NCBI RefSeq assembly: GCF_000422665.1
Contig: NZ_AUGM01000004.1
Coordinates: 1-64,000, forward strand
DNA length: 64,000 nucleotides
Source of the DNA: Ferrimonas senticii DSM 18821
GTDB taxonomy: Bacteria > Pseudomonadota > Gammaproteobacteria > Enterobacterales > Shewanellaceae
Direction: 5' to 3'
In this document: positions 1 through 7,482 of the stretch, piece by piece
How the letters are laid out: every line of letters begins with the position of its first letter
Numbering within the stretch: the first letter of the stretch is position 1
The notes under the pieces: generated by a model
Told to the model about the DNA's origin: nothing
The model's database searches: none
The model's input: the letters and a program-made list of their open reading frames with translations, nothing else
Position numbers and translations under genes: made by a program

Positions 1-57
1 AGTTGCGCCGATGGTAGTGTGGGAGTTCCCATGTGAGAGTAGGTCATCGTCAGACAC
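1..57 (+). rRNA. rrf: 5S ribosomal RNA, 3' end (cut by window edge)
   Basis: The first 57 bases match the 3' half of gammaproteobacterial 5S rRNA, including the blocks GCGCCGATGGTAGTGTGGG and CATGTGAGAGTAGGTCATCG. The 5' half, and presumably the 16S and 23S genes, lie before the window. A strong intrinsic terminator follows within 12 bases, so this is the end of an rRNA operon. The exact 3' end is estimated. Confidence 0.9.
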
Positions 58-67
58 TTATTCAGAG

Positions 68-97
68 AAAGCCCGAATCGAAAGATTCGGGCTTTTT
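68..97 (+). terminator. rRNA operon intrinsic terminator
   Basis: A perfect 12-bp stem (AAAGCCCGAATC paired with GATTCGGGCTTT) with a GAAA tetraloop runs into a T tract. It lies directly after the 5S gene. Confidence 0.9.
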
Positions 98-167
98 CGC
101 ATTTGGAGCTCGGCAAAAATAGCATGAGTTGCGGCAATAAACCTGCTCCTTTGCCGCTATACCAAGT

Positions 168-258
168 GCTGCGAAGTGAAACGCGGTTGTGCCGATGGTC
201 GTGTGGCAGTAATGGCGTAGTCCATGTGAGCCTTGGTCATCGTCAGACGCTTATTCAG
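168..258 (+). pseudogene. Decayed 5S rRNA relic, copy 1
   Basis: This stretch resembles the second half of 5S rRNA (GAAGTGAAACGCGGTTGTGCCGA, then CATGTGAG and GGTCATCGTCAGAC). It carries substitutions and a short insertion that would break helices, and the 5' half of a 5S gene is not recognisable before it. The 5S-adjacent spacer and terminator are copied after it, so it most likely arose by tandem duplication of the operon end followed by decay. Confidence 0.75.
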
Positions 259-260
259 AG

Positions 261-290
261 AAAGCCCGAATCGAAAGAGTCGGGCTTTTT
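261..290 (+). terminator. Duplicated rRNA terminator, one stem mismatch
   Basis: This is a second copy of the terminator at 68-97. One arm has changed (GAGTCGGGCTTT instead of GATTCGGGCTTT), leaving one mispair. The GAAA loop and T tract remain. Confidence 0.75.
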
Positions 291-360
291 CGCATTTGGA
301 GTTTGGAAAAATATTATGGGTTGCAGCCAACAAGCCTGCTCCCTTGCCGCTATGCCAAAA

Positions 361-428
361 GCTGCAAAGTGAAGCGAATATCCGTTGCGCCAAGGGTTGG
401 TGGCTTTAGTTACTTGAGCGTTGGTGGC
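361..428 (+). pseudogene. Decayed 5S rRNA relic, copy 2
   Basis: A third, more diverged copy is still traceable through GCTGCAAAGTGAAGCG, GTTGCGCCAAGGGT and ACTTGAGCGTTGGT. These align with the two upstream copies in the same order and at similar spacing. No copy of the rRNA terminator follows it. Confidence 0.55.
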
Positions 429-443
429 AGTGATTTATTAGCA

Positions 444-470
444 GTAAAAACGGCGCCTTGCGGCGCCGTT
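444..470 (-). terminator. Terminator of glnK-amtB
   Basis: An 8-bp GC-rich stem (ACGGCGCC/GGCGCCGT) with a 4-base loop is followed on the minus strand by a T run, 22 bases after the amtB stop codon. Confidence 0.85.
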
Positions 471-491
471 GCACTCTGGAGAAAGTAAACG

Positions 492-1739
492 TTATTGGCT
501 TTTAACGGTAACGAACTCAGGATAGGCGTCAATGCCACAGTCGGAGGCGTCCATACCGTTGTACTCTTCCTCTTCGCTAACGCGGATACCAATGGTGTAC
601 TTCAGCGCTGCCCATACGGCGAATGAGGTGGAGAAAACCCAACCGAAGATAACCGCGGCTCCCAGCAGTTGCCCGCCGAAGGTCGCGTCGCCGTTAGAGA
701 AAGGCACCGCTACCAGACCAAACAACCCGCAGACTCCGTGCACTGAGATAGCACCGACTGGATCATCCAGTTTGATCTTATCCAGAGCGACGATTGAGAA
801 CACCACTAAGCCACCGGAGATGGCGCCAATCAATGCGGCCATTGGCAACGACGGCGACAGTGGATCGGCGGTAATGGCAACCAACCCAGCCAAGGCACCG
901 TTGAGGATCATGGTCAGATCGGCTTTTTTCCAAGTGATCTTACACAGTACCAAGGCGGCGATGGCGCCGAAGGCGGCCGCGGAGTTGGTGTTAACAAAGA
1001 TCTTGGCGACAGCGCTGGAGTTCTCGACGTCCGATACCATCAACTGTGAACCACCATTAAAACCAAACCAACCCAACCACAGAATAAAGGTACCTAAGGT
1101 TGCCAATGGCAGGTTCGAGCCAGGAATTGGGTTTACGCTGCCATCTTTGTTGTATTTGCCTTTACGGGCTCCAAGAAGAAGCACTCCGGCGATTGCTGCT
1201 GCGGCCCCAGCCATATGAACGATGCCGGAGCCGGCGAAGTCCACAAATCCGATGCTTTCAGAGACAAAGCCACCCCCCCAGGTCCAATACCCCTCAATCG
1301 GATAGATAAAGCCAGTTAACACAACAGCAAACGCCAAGAATGCCCAAAGCTTCATGCGCTCAGCGACGGCGCCAGAAACGATCGACATGGCGGTTGCCAC
1401 GAATACCATTTGGAAAAAGAAGTCAGCTTCAAGAGCGTGCGATTCCGGCGTGTCGTTGCCAATCAGACCGCCGAAGCTTGGCAGCCAGCCGCCTTCGGCG
1501 TTGCCGACGTACATGATGTTGTAACCCACTAGTAGATACATGGCGCAAGCAATGGCATACAACGCCATGTTTTTAGTGAGGATCTCGGTGGTGTTTTTAG
1601 AGCGAACCAAGCCCGCTTCCAGCATCGCGAAGCCGGCGGCCATCCACATCACCAGCGCTCCAGCGACAAGGAAATAAAAGGTATCGAGTGCAAAACGCAG
1701 CTCAGTAACGGTACTGGTTAATTCGGTTATCTGTTCCAT
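492..1739 (-). CDS. amtB: Ammonium transporter AmtB
   Basis: The 415-residue protein is an Amt-family channel that carries ammonium or ammonia across the inner membrane. It has about eleven hydrophobic segments. The family signature region (WMAAGFAMLEAGLVRSKNT) lies near residue 30. The two conserved pore histidines are represented by the HMAGAAAAI and HGVCGLFG segments. It starts 14 bases after the glnK stop codon, forming the usual glnK-amtB pair in which PII blocks the channel when nitrogen is plentiful. The ATG at 1739 is preceded by a purine-rich AGGGGAGC. There is no obvious cleavable signal peptide, unlike E. coli AmtB. Expression probably follows nitrogen limitation through the sigma-54 promoter before glnK. 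Confidence 0.95.
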   Translation of the reverse strand: MEQITELTSTVTELRFALDTFYFLVAGALVMWMAAGFAMLEAGLVRSKNTTEILTKNMALYAIACAMYLLVGYNIMYVGNAEGGWLPSFGGLIGNDTPESHALEADFFFQMVFVATAMSIVSGAVAERMKLWAFLAFAVVLTGFIYPIEGYWTWGGGFVSESIGFVDFAGSGIVHMAGAAAAIAGVLLLGARKGKYNKDGSVNPIPGSNLPLATLGTFILWLGWFGFNGGSQLMVSDVENSSAVAKIFVNTNSAAAFGAIAALVLCKITWKKADLTMILNGALAGLVAITADPLSPSLPMAALIGAISGGLVVFSIVALDKIKLDDPVGAISVHGVCGLFGLVAVPFSNGDATFGGQLLGAAVIFGWVFSTSFAVWAALKYTIGIRVSEEEEYNGMDASDCGIDAYPEFVTVKSQ

Positions 1740-1753
1740 GGTTTTGCTCCCCT

Positions 1754-2092
1754 TTAAATTGCTTCCGCGTCCATCTCGCCGGTACGAATGCGCACCACTT
1801 TATCGAGATCGACCACGAAGATTTTGCCATCGCCAATCTTGCCGGTGCCGGCAGCGTTGCTGATCACTTCAATCAAGCGCTCAACGTTATCGGTGGCGGT
1901 GGCGATCTCCAGTTTTACTTTTGGTAGGAAGTCCACTTGGTATTCCGCACCGCGATACAGTTCGGTGTGGCCTTTCTGACGGCCAAAGCCTTTTACTTCG
2001 GTGACGGTTAGGCCTTCAACGCCCAGTTCGGCGATGGCTTCGCGAACGTCGTCGAGCTTGAAGGGTTTTATGATTGCGCTGACCAATTTCAT
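1754..2092 (-). CDS. glnK: Nitrogen regulatory protein P-II (GlnK/GlnB)
   Basis: This 112-residue PII signal protein has the family's standard length. The T-loop around residues 37-55 ([22 protein letters not shown] region) contains the uridylylated tyrosine at position 51. The B-loop [11 protein letters not shown] for ATP and 2-oxoglutarate sensing is intact. PII trimers report nitrogen and energy state and, when not uridylylated, plug AmtB. Its position upstream of amtB argues for GlnK rather than GlnB, though sequence alone does not settle this. A sigma-54 promoter and NtrC-type sites lie upstream. Confidence 0.95.
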   Translation of the reverse strand: MKLVSAIIKPFKLDDVREAIAELGVEGLTVTEVKGFGRQKGHTELYRGAEYQVDFLPKVKLEIATATDNVERLIEVISNAAGTGKIGDGKIFVVDLDKVVRIRTGEMDAEAI

Positions 2093-2130
2093 TGCGATAC
2101 CTCGCCCAGTTATGTGTTGGGTAAGAGATA

Positions 2131-2147
2131 ACCAATAGTCATGCCAG
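2131..2147 (-). promoter_or_regulatory. Sigma-54 promoter for glnK-amtB
   Basis: On the minus strand the sequence CTGGCATGACTATTGGT fits the -24/-12 consensus TGGCACGR-N3/4-TTGCW, with TGGCA-GA and TTG in register. It would start transcription near 2120, about 28 bases before the glnK ATG. The -12 element has G for C at one position. Confidence 0.7.
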
Positions 2148-2210
2148 GTAATTAATTGTTAATTTATTCATGAAGTTAGTTGTTTTGGCTAGGCAACAGT
2201 CGACTGTGGT

Positions 2211-2227
2211 TGCACCATGATGGTCGG
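2211..2227. promoter_or_regulatory. NtrC-type enhancer site, upstream of glnK (weaker)
   Basis: TGCACCATGATGGTCGG matches the left half and centre of the NtrC site (TGCACCAnnATGGTGCA) but has a poor right end. It is centred about 100 bp upstream of the predicted start, a normal enhancer distance. Confidence 0.5.
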
Positions 2228-2233
2228 CGTGTT

Positions 2234-2250
2234 TGCACAAAAATTGTGCA
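2234..2250. promoter_or_regulatory. NtrC-type enhancer site, perfect palindrome
   Basis: TGCACAAAAATTGTGCA is a 17-bp palindrome of the form TGCAC-N7-GTGCA, as in glnA-type NtrC sites. It lies about 120 bp upstream of the sigma-54 promoter start. A second palindrome (TGCACCAGCG at 2247 paired with CGCTGGTGCA ending at 2269) overlaps its end. That one has wider spacing and could instead be an RNA hairpin downstream of nrfA. Confidence 0.6.
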
Positions 2251-2275
2251 CCAGCGCTGCGCTGGTGCATTTAAA

Positions 2276-2300
2276 TAAAAAAGGCTGCAAAAGCAGCCTT
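2276..2300 (-). terminator. Terminator of nrfA
   Basis: An AAGGCTGC/GCAGCCTT stem with an AAAA loop is followed on the minus strand by a T run, 27 bases after the nrfA stop. A further stable hairpin (2247-2269) lies beyond it. Confidence 0.85.
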
Positions 2301-2326
2301 TTAGATTGCACTAACTTGGTCAATGG

Positions 2327-3709
2327 CTATTTCGAGCCACCGTATTTCTCCTGATAAGCTTTATCCCATTGCGGCACGATCTCTTGCAGGAAGCGTGCTT
2401 TGTCGGCGCGCATCTTATCCATGTCCATCCCGAGTGCGGCTTGCGCTTTCGCTTCGGTGGAGATGTCTGGGATTTTGACCGTCTCGGTGATGCCATGTTT
2501 GGCCAGCACTCGGGCCAGTTCAGTACGGGCATCAGCACTGCGGTCTAGTGATGTGGCCAACAGTCGCAGTGCTTCGGTGGGGTTGTGGGCATGGATGCCG
2601 TGAGAGGCGATCGACATATCCCAGCGCCATTGTGCATGGCGGATGGCGGTTAACACCGGTTTCATCTCGGCCTCGCTAGCGCCAGCGTCCCAGGCGGCTT
2701 TGGCTTCAAAGTGGGCGTGCACCAGTTGCTTTTCGGCCTTTAGTTTGGCGTCGTTGATCATCTGTTTGTAGTCATGAACCACTTTTTCCAATTCGTCTTG
2801 GCTTTGGGTATGGCAGCGGCCACAAGTGAATTCAAAGCGGTCGAACGGATTGCCAACGTTGTGATCGGTGTATTTACGGCCCTCTTCATTGGTGACTCGT
2901 GGCATGTGGCAGTCGGTACAGGAAACGTTATTACGGCCGTGAGTACTGGTCATGGTGGTTTCGAAGCCTGGATGCTGCGCTTTAAGCATTGGCGCTTTTG
3001 ATAGCGCGTGGGTCCAGTCGGCGAAGTTAATGTTGTCGTAATAGCGTTCGATATCGTCGGTGTTGGTCCCTAGATCCCATGGGAACTTGACGAACTTGTT
3101 GCCAGGTTCGAAGTAATATTCGACGTGGCATTGGCCACAGACCATGGTCTGTTTTTGTGACTTGTCAGCGCTGTCCCACTGCCAACCGATGGTGTCCATC
3201 GCACGCTGGGCAAAAGGGGTGCTGATCCTTAGGCGCAAATTGTTGTCGTGGCAGGTGCCGCAACCGATGCTGTTGGTGATCTCATCCCCGCCTTTGGCCC
3301 ACATCCCTTTGAAATATTCCGCTTCGCCGTTGGTTTCAATGTAGCGCGGTACGTCCGGCGATTTACATGACCAACAGGCCATCGGCATCGGCCCTTCGTC
3401 TTTGGTCATCGGTGCGCCGGTACGTAAGGTATTGCGAATGTCGGTTATCGCATAGTGGTGGCCGCGGGCTTTGTTGTAGTCTTTGGCAAAGCCATAGCCG
3501 GCCCACAGAATCACCAAATTGGGATCTTCTTCTAGGGCATCTTCTATATCGCTGCTTTCACTGGTTTGCAGCCATGACTGATATTGTTTGCTGAAACGTT
3601 GATAGCTGCTGTTGTCGGCGTTGGTGATCTGCTCTGCGGTCGCACCGAAACCGAGCGAGGTGAATAGGGCCGACAGCACCAGCGCCGAGGGTTTAGGCAT
3701 CTTCCTCAT
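2327..3709 (-). CDS. nrfA: Cytochrome c552 nitrite reductase NrfA, ammonia-forming
   Basis: The 460-residue periplasmic pentahaem enzyme reduces nitrite to ammonium with six electrons in anaerobic respiration. It has an N-terminal signal peptide (about residues 1-25, ending ATA). The catalytic haem motif is CWSCK at 112-116, where lysine replaces histidine, diagnostic of NrfA. Four CxxCH motifs sit at 150, 191, 264 and 296. No nrfB, nrfC or nrfD is next to it, so electrons probably come from a membrane quinol dehydrogenase of the NrfH or CymA type encoded elsewhere (inference). AAGGA precedes the ATG at a good distance. It is divergent from a nitrate/nitrite two-component system, which probably controls it. 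Confidence 0.97.
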   Translation of the reverse strand: MRKMPKPSALVLSALFTSLGFGATAEQITNADNSSYQRFSKQYQSWLQTSESSDIEDALEEDPNLVILWAGYGFAKDYNKARGHHYAITDIRNTLRTGAPMTKDEGPMPMACWSCKSPDVPRYIETNGEAEYFKGMWAKGGDEITNSIGCGTCHDNNLRLRISTPFAQRAMDTIGWQWDSADKSQKQTMVCGQCHVEYYFEPGNKFVKFPWDLGTNTDDIERYYDNINFADWTHALSKAPMLKAQHPGFETTMTSTHGRNNVSCTDCHMPRVTNEEGRKYTDHNVGNPFDRFEFTCGRCHTQSQDELEKVVHDYKQMINDAKLKAEKQLVHAHFEAKAAWDAGASEAEMKPVLTAIRHAQWRWDMSIASHGIHAHNPTEALRLLATSLDRSADARTELARVLAKHGITETVKIPDISTEAKAQAALGMDMDKMRADKARFLQEIVPQWDKAYQEKYGGSK

Positions 3710-3854
3710 CGTTGGAGTCCTTACTTTTGCGAAAGAGGTCTCTGTAAATCTAGTTAACTATCTCCAAGGTGGCATGGTTTCAGACAGGTAAACTTGCTAT
3801 CAAAGCATCGCTTTTGAAAAGTGCACTAATGGCCGAACAAACAGATAACTACCT
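3710..3854. promoter_or_regulatory. nrfA-narQ divergent control region
   Basis: This 145-bp gap must hold both promoters. A TTGAT half site (minus strand, near 3800) recalls FNR but its other half is poor. A NarP-like heptamer TACCTAT overlaps the narQ start at 3849-3855 without the expected inverted partner. I cannot assign any operator with confidence. Confidence 0.3.
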
Positions 3855-5540
3855 ATGCCAAGAAAACTCTCTTTAGGACGCAGCGTTGCCCTAACGATGA
3901 TTGCAGTCATCGTCTGCGTCAGTATTCAGTCCAGCGTTGGCCTGTTAACGGCGATCTACAGTATTGATGATGGCCGGGCGATCAATATTGCCGGGTCGCT
4001 GCGGATGCGTTCCTATCAACTGCTGTTCCTAGCAAATTCCGGTTCTGAGGTGTTACCCCAGCAGATCGACAGTTTTGAATTGGTGCTGCAAGATTTGGAA
4101 AGCAACCTAAGCCGGCAAAGCCTGCGTCCAGATGAACTGGAACAGGGCTTTGTGCAGGTAGAACGCCGCTGGGCGACCATGAAGCAGTTGCTGCTGAAAG
4201 AGCAGGTGCACTCTTACGTGGCGGCGCTGCGTTCGTTCGTGGCAGACATCGATGAATTTGTCCAGGAACTGGAAGATTTTGCGCGTTTAAAAGTGATGGT
4301 CTTGGTGGGCACCCAGGTGGCCGCTATTGTGTTATTGATGGCGCTGTCGACCTTTGCCCTAAGTTACATTCGTCGCCACATTACCCAGCCGCTGCGGCGC
4401 TTAGAGATGAGCGCCGAGCAGATGGCCGCCGGCGACTTTTCGATTGAGGTGCCCAAGTCTCGTTTTCGCGAATTAACCACCTTTGGCGAAACCATGGCTA
4501 GCGCCAGTGCCCAGCTTGATAGTCTTTATCGGCGTTTGGCAAAACGTGTTGAAGCGCAAGACATCGCCCTAAAACAGGCGCACAAAGACTTAACTTTTTT
4601 GTACGACGCCAGCTTTGCGCTGCATGCCAGTCCAGTGCAGGCCGGTGATATAGAGGAGAGCTTAGAGGCGCTGCGGCAGCACATAGGTGCCAATGGCGTC
4701 CGCCTAACCTTGGGCGGCAACAGCGGCGTTCGTTACCAAGTTGGCGAATTAGCGCAGCTCAGCCAGCAGGTACCATTGCCGCATCAAGACGGCACTGGGC
4801 GCTTGGCGATTAGCCATCAGCAGCCGATCGACAGCGAGTTGCTCCACAGCTTTGCGCTCTTGATGAGCCAAACCTTGCAAAGCCAACTGGATGCCAAGCA
4901 GCGCGAGCAGATGCATCTGATGGAGGAGCGAGCGGTGATCGCCCGCGAGCTGCATGATTCGTTAGGGCAACTGCTGGCGTACATGAAAATTCAGCTTAGT
5001 TTGCTTAAGCGAGCCAATCGCAGCGCAGAGCGCAGTGCCATTGATGATGCCACTGAAGCGCTGCAAGAGTCAGTGGATATGGCCTATCAGCAACTGCGAG
5101 AATTGCTCAGTACCTTCCGTTTGAAGTTGGTGGCGGCGGATCTAGAGCAAGCTTTAGAGAGCATGATCACTCAGCTGCAGCCGCGCACCGATGCCCAGCT
5201 GCAACTGGATTATCAGTTGCCGCGGATTACCCTAGAGGCCAACCATCAGGTGCATCTGCTGCAACTGTTGCAGGAGGCGGTGGTCAATGCGATCAAGCAC
5301 GCGCAGGCGCAACATATTGTGATAGAAGGGCGGCGCCAAGACGGCCGCTGGTTATTACGAGTTTACGACGATGGCCTAGGGATGCAGACCGAAGGCGATT
5401 TAGAGGGTCATTTTGGTCTTGGCATTATGCGTGAACGCGCTCGAAAAATGGGCGCTTCATTGACCATAGGTCAACGTAGTGGCGGTGGCGTTTGTGTTAC
5501 CGTGGAATTGAATGAATCAGAGGAGTTCCAAGATGGCTGA
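3855..5540 (+). CDS. narQ: Nitrate/nitrite sensor histidine kinase, NarQ/NarX type
   Basis: The 561-residue inner-membrane kinase has a first membrane helix at about residues 10-34. The periplasmic nitrate-binding P-box (GRAINIAGSLRMRSYQL) lies at 40-56. A second membrane helix is at about 145-172, followed by HAMP, a signalling helix and a central domain. The HisKA_3 phosphoacceptor histidine is 367 (ARELHDSLGQ). A C-terminal ATPase domain has DDGLGM and GLGI motifs. The length fits NarQ (about 566) better than NarX (598). Its stop overlaps the regulator start by 8 bases, so the two are translationally coupled. Its place beside nrfA suggests nitrite or nitrate control of ammonification. Confidence 0.93.
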   Translation: MPRKLSLGRSVALTMIAVIVCVSIQSSVGLLTAIYSIDDGRAINIAGSLRMRSYQLLFLANSGSEVLPQQIDSFELVLQDLESNLSRQSLRPDELEQGFVQVERRWATMKQLLLKEQVHSYVAALRSFVADIDEFVQELEDFARLKVMVLVGTQVAAIVLLMALSTFALSYIRRHITQPLRRLEMSAEQMAAGDFSIEVPKSRFRELTTFGETMASASAQLDSLYRRLAKRVEAQDIALKQAHKDLTFLYDASFALHASPVQAGDIEESLEALRQHIGANGVRLTLGGNSGVRYQVGELAQLSQQVPLPHQDGTGRLAISHQQPIDSELLHSFALLMSQTLQSQLDAKQREQMHLMEERAVIARELHDSLGQLLAYMKIQLSLLKRANRSAERSAIDDATEALQESVDMAYQQLRELLSTFRLKLVAADLEQALESMITQLQPRTDAQLQLDYQLPRITLEANHQVHLLQLLQEAVVNAIKHAQAQHIVIEGRRQDGRWLLRVYDDGLGMQTEGDLEGHFGLGIMRERARKMGASLTIGQRSGGGVCVTVELNESEEFQDG

Positions 5541-6144
5541 GACCTGGTCAGTAATGTTGGTGGACGATCACCCACTGCTACGCCGTGGCGTGGTGCAACT
5601 GCTAAACAGCGAACCGCACTTTAACGTGGCCTTTCAGGCTGGTGGCGGCGAAGAGGCGCTGAGTATGCTGGCTGAAGAACTGCCGGATCTGGTGGTGTTG
5701 GATCTGAATATGCAGCCGCTTAGTGGTTTAGATACGCTGCAAGCGATCCGCCAGCGTGGTTACGACGTCAAAGTGGTGATCTACAGCGTGTCAGACAATC
5801 CACGCGAAGCCGAAGCGGTATTGAATGCCGGTGCCGATGGCTTCCTAGTTAAAGATACCGATCCTGAAGAGCTGTTGGACTCACTTAAATTGGTGATGGA
5901 AGGTGAACGTCGAGTGACGCCGCGATTGGCGGACTCGATTGCCAATGCTGAACATTGGGATCGTGATCTGACCCCTCGGGAGAAAGAGATCGCCCAGCTG
6001 ATTGGGCAGGGGATGAGTAACAAAGCGGTGGGTGAAGCGCTGTTTATTAGCGAAGGCACCGCCAAGGTGCACGTTAAAAACCTGCTGCGTAAAACCGGCT
6101 GTGCCAGTCGGGTCGAATTGGCCTTAAAAGTGAATAAAGGCTAG
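5533..6144 (+). CDS. narP: Response regulator NarP/NarL
   Basis: This two-domain regulator of about 203 residues has a receiver with the acidic pair D11-D12, phosphoacceptor D57 (LVVLDLNMQP) and a conserved lysine in the VKD motif. It is followed by a LuxR-type helix-turn-helix (LTPREKEIAQLIGQGMSNK). I place the start at 5533, with GAGGAG upstream and an alignment beginning at MAETWSVMLVDDH. An in-frame ATG seven codons earlier is less likely. It should bind heptamers before nrfA and other respiratory genes. NarP versus NarL cannot be decided from sequence alone, but a lone pair with NarQ favours NarP. Confidence 0.92.
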   Translation: MAETWSVMLVDDHPLLRRGVVQLLNSEPHFNVAFQAGGGEEALSMLAEELPDLVVLDLNMQPLSGLDTLQAIRQRGYDVKVVIYSVSDNPREAEAVLNAGADGFLVKDTDPEELLDSLKLVMEGERRVTPRLADSIANAEHWDRDLTPREKEIAQLIGQGMSNKAVGEALFISEGTAKVHVKNLLRKTGCASRVELALKVNKG

Positions 6145-6160
6145 TTTCGCTATCCCTATT

Positions 6161-6196
6161 AAAAGCCCCGCACTCAATGAGTCGCGGGGCTTTGTT
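6161..6196. terminator. Bidirectional terminator between narP and yacL
   Basis: A GC-rich stem (AAAGCCCCGC/GCGGGGCTTT, interrupted near the loop) has T-rich flanks on the plus strand and A-rich flanks on the other side. It fills the convergent gap. Confidence 0.8.
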
Positions 6197-6559
6197 TTAA
6201 TAGCGGCCTTCGACGAAGTCGAGCCAGCTTTGCAGCAGATGGACGAAGTCATCTTGGCCACAGAGCGCTTCGCTTTCGGCGTCGTACAGATTCAGATCTG
6301 GATCGCTTAGCTCTTCATCCTGATGCAATAGATGGTCTTGCACTAACACTTCGCCATCGGCGATCCGCAGCCCTTGCTCCCGCCCCTCAATCACCAGAGG
6401 AGCCTGATCGCTGTACTCTTGCTGCAGTTGTGCCAACAGCGCTTTGATGGTTGCGGGTTGCGCCAGTTCGTCGTTGATAAAACGCGCTAGCGCTTCATGT
6501 CCCATCGACAGTGACAGTTGCGGCTGGCCGCCCAATTCGCGGCGAAAATCGAACTCCAT
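6197..6559 (-). CDS. yacL: UPF0231 family protein YacL
   Basis: This 120-residue acidic protein aligns by eye with E. coli YacL: MEFDFRRELGG at the start, SMGHEAL near residue 20, and NLYDAESEALCGQDDF near the end. The family's biochemical role is unknown. It has no membrane segment or signal peptide. It stands alone, convergent with narP. An ATG preceded by GAGGAACC supports the start. Confidence 0.9.
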   Translation of the reverse strand: MEFDFRRELGGQPQLSLSMGHEALARFINDELAQPATIKALLAQLQQEYSDQAPLVIEGREQGLRIADGEVLVQDHLLHQDEELSDPDLNLYDAESEALCGQDDFVHLLQSWLDFVEGRY

Positions 6560-6714
6560 CGGTTCCTCGAAATAGAATGATTACGGGGCTAATTGTAACT
6601 CAGAGTCTGGCAACAACGCGGTTGCGAACTGGGCAATCGCGTCGTGGACTTAGGTGGGCGTAACGGGATGAACCAAGTACAATGTGGTTAATTCTCAAAT
6701 AGACTAGAAACATC

Positions 6715-6936
6715 GTGACTGAACAGCAGCAACTGGATGACCGCCTTATCGATCTTGAAACTAAGGTTGCCTATCAAGATGGCATTATTGAACAACTTAA
6801 CGACACCGTGGTCGAGCTGAACCATCTGGTAGCGAAGCAGTCTGAACAGATCAGGTTGCTTGCCGAGCGGGTTAAATCGATGCCACAGGGCAACAGCATT
6901 GATGGCAACGACAACACGCCACCGCCGCATTACTAA
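6715..6936 (+). CDS. slyX: SlyX family coiled-coil protein
   Basis: This 73-residue protein is almost wholly one predicted coiled coil with heptads (RLIDLETKVAYQDGIIEQLN), ending in the family's typical proline-rich PPPHY tail. SlyX proteins are small and of unknown function. The start is GTG at 6715. It lies 30 bases before the deformylase gene and is probably cotranscribed with it. Confidence 0.88.
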   Translation: MTEQQQLDDRLIDLETKVAYQDGIIEQLNDTVVELNHLVAKQSEQIRLLAERVKSMPQGNSIDGNDNTPPPHY

Positions 6937-6966
6937 TCGCCAGTTAGCACTATAAGGATATCTGCC

Positions 6967-7482
6967 GTGACGCAACCGATTGCCCAGTTGGGTGAACCAG
7001 TACTGGCTCAAGTGGCCGAATATGTTCGTGATTTCGATGAAGAGCTACAGCAACTGGTCGAACGGATGATGACCGCCATGCGTGACGCTGATGGGGTTGG
7101 CATTGCCGCGCCGCAAATCTTTGAGAGTAAGCGGGTGGCGATCATCGCCTCTAAGCCGTCGGAGCGTTACCCCGATGCCCCCCATTGCGAGCCGCTGGTG
7201 ATGGTTAATCCGGAATTGTTAACCCATGGCAGCACTCAGCAAGTGGGTTGGGAGGGCTGTTTGTCAGTGCCGGGGATCCGTGGCCGGGTGAAGCGATTCT
7301 GTGATATCCGCGTGGCCTATCAGGATATGGCGGGGGAGTGTCACTGCATCGAATTGAGCGGCTTTTTGGCGCGGATCGCCTTGCATGAGATCGACCACCT
7401 TAACGGCAAAACCTTTGTTGATGTGGTGGCGGATCGCAAAGATCTGATCGCCGGTACCGTATGGCAGCAGCAATGCCGTTAG
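6967..7482 (+). CDS. def: Peptide deformylase, second-type paralogue
   Basis: The 171-residue metalloenzyme removes the formyl group from new N-terminal methionines. All three family motifs are present: GVGIAAPQ (about 43), EGCLSVPG (about 98) with the metal-binding cysteine, and HEIDHLNG (about 139) with the two metal histidines and catalytic glutamate. The housekeeping copy normally lies beside fmt, which is absent here, so this is probably an extra deformylase (inference). The start is GTG. Its end overlaps the following lipoprotein gene by 22 bases. Confidence 0.92.
   Translation: MTQPIAQLGEPVLAQVAEYVRDFDEELQQLVERMMTAMRDADGVGIAAPQIFESKRVAIIASKPSERYPDAPHCEPLVMVNPELLTHGSTQQVGWEGCLSVPGIRGRVKRFCDIRVAYQDMAGECHCIELSGFLARIALHEIDHLNGKTFVDVVADRKDLIAGTVWQQQCR

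Larger units (their letters stand above)
1..428 (+). repeat. Tandem repeat of rRNA operon end, three units
   Basis: The 5S-like block GTTGyGCCrAkGGT occurs at about 2, 186 and 384, giving a period of roughly 185-200 bp. The spacer text (TTTTTCGCATTTGGAG, then CCTGCTCC-TTGCCGCTAT) is also repeated, so whole units were duplicated. Divergence increases away from the intact copy. Confidence 0.75.

Noticed and set aside
532..1218. 228-codon plus-strand frame over amtB
   Set aside because: It is fully antisense to a certain gene and has no domain-like pattern.
2247..2269. Third NtrC site (TGCACCAGCG with CGCTGGTGCA)
   Set aside because: The half sites are too far apart (nine bases between TGCACCA and TGGTGCA). 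It is more likely an RNA hairpin after nrfA.
3840..3860. NarP heptamer TACCTAT at the narQ start
   Set aside because: A single heptamer without the inverted partner at 2-bp spacing is expected by chance.
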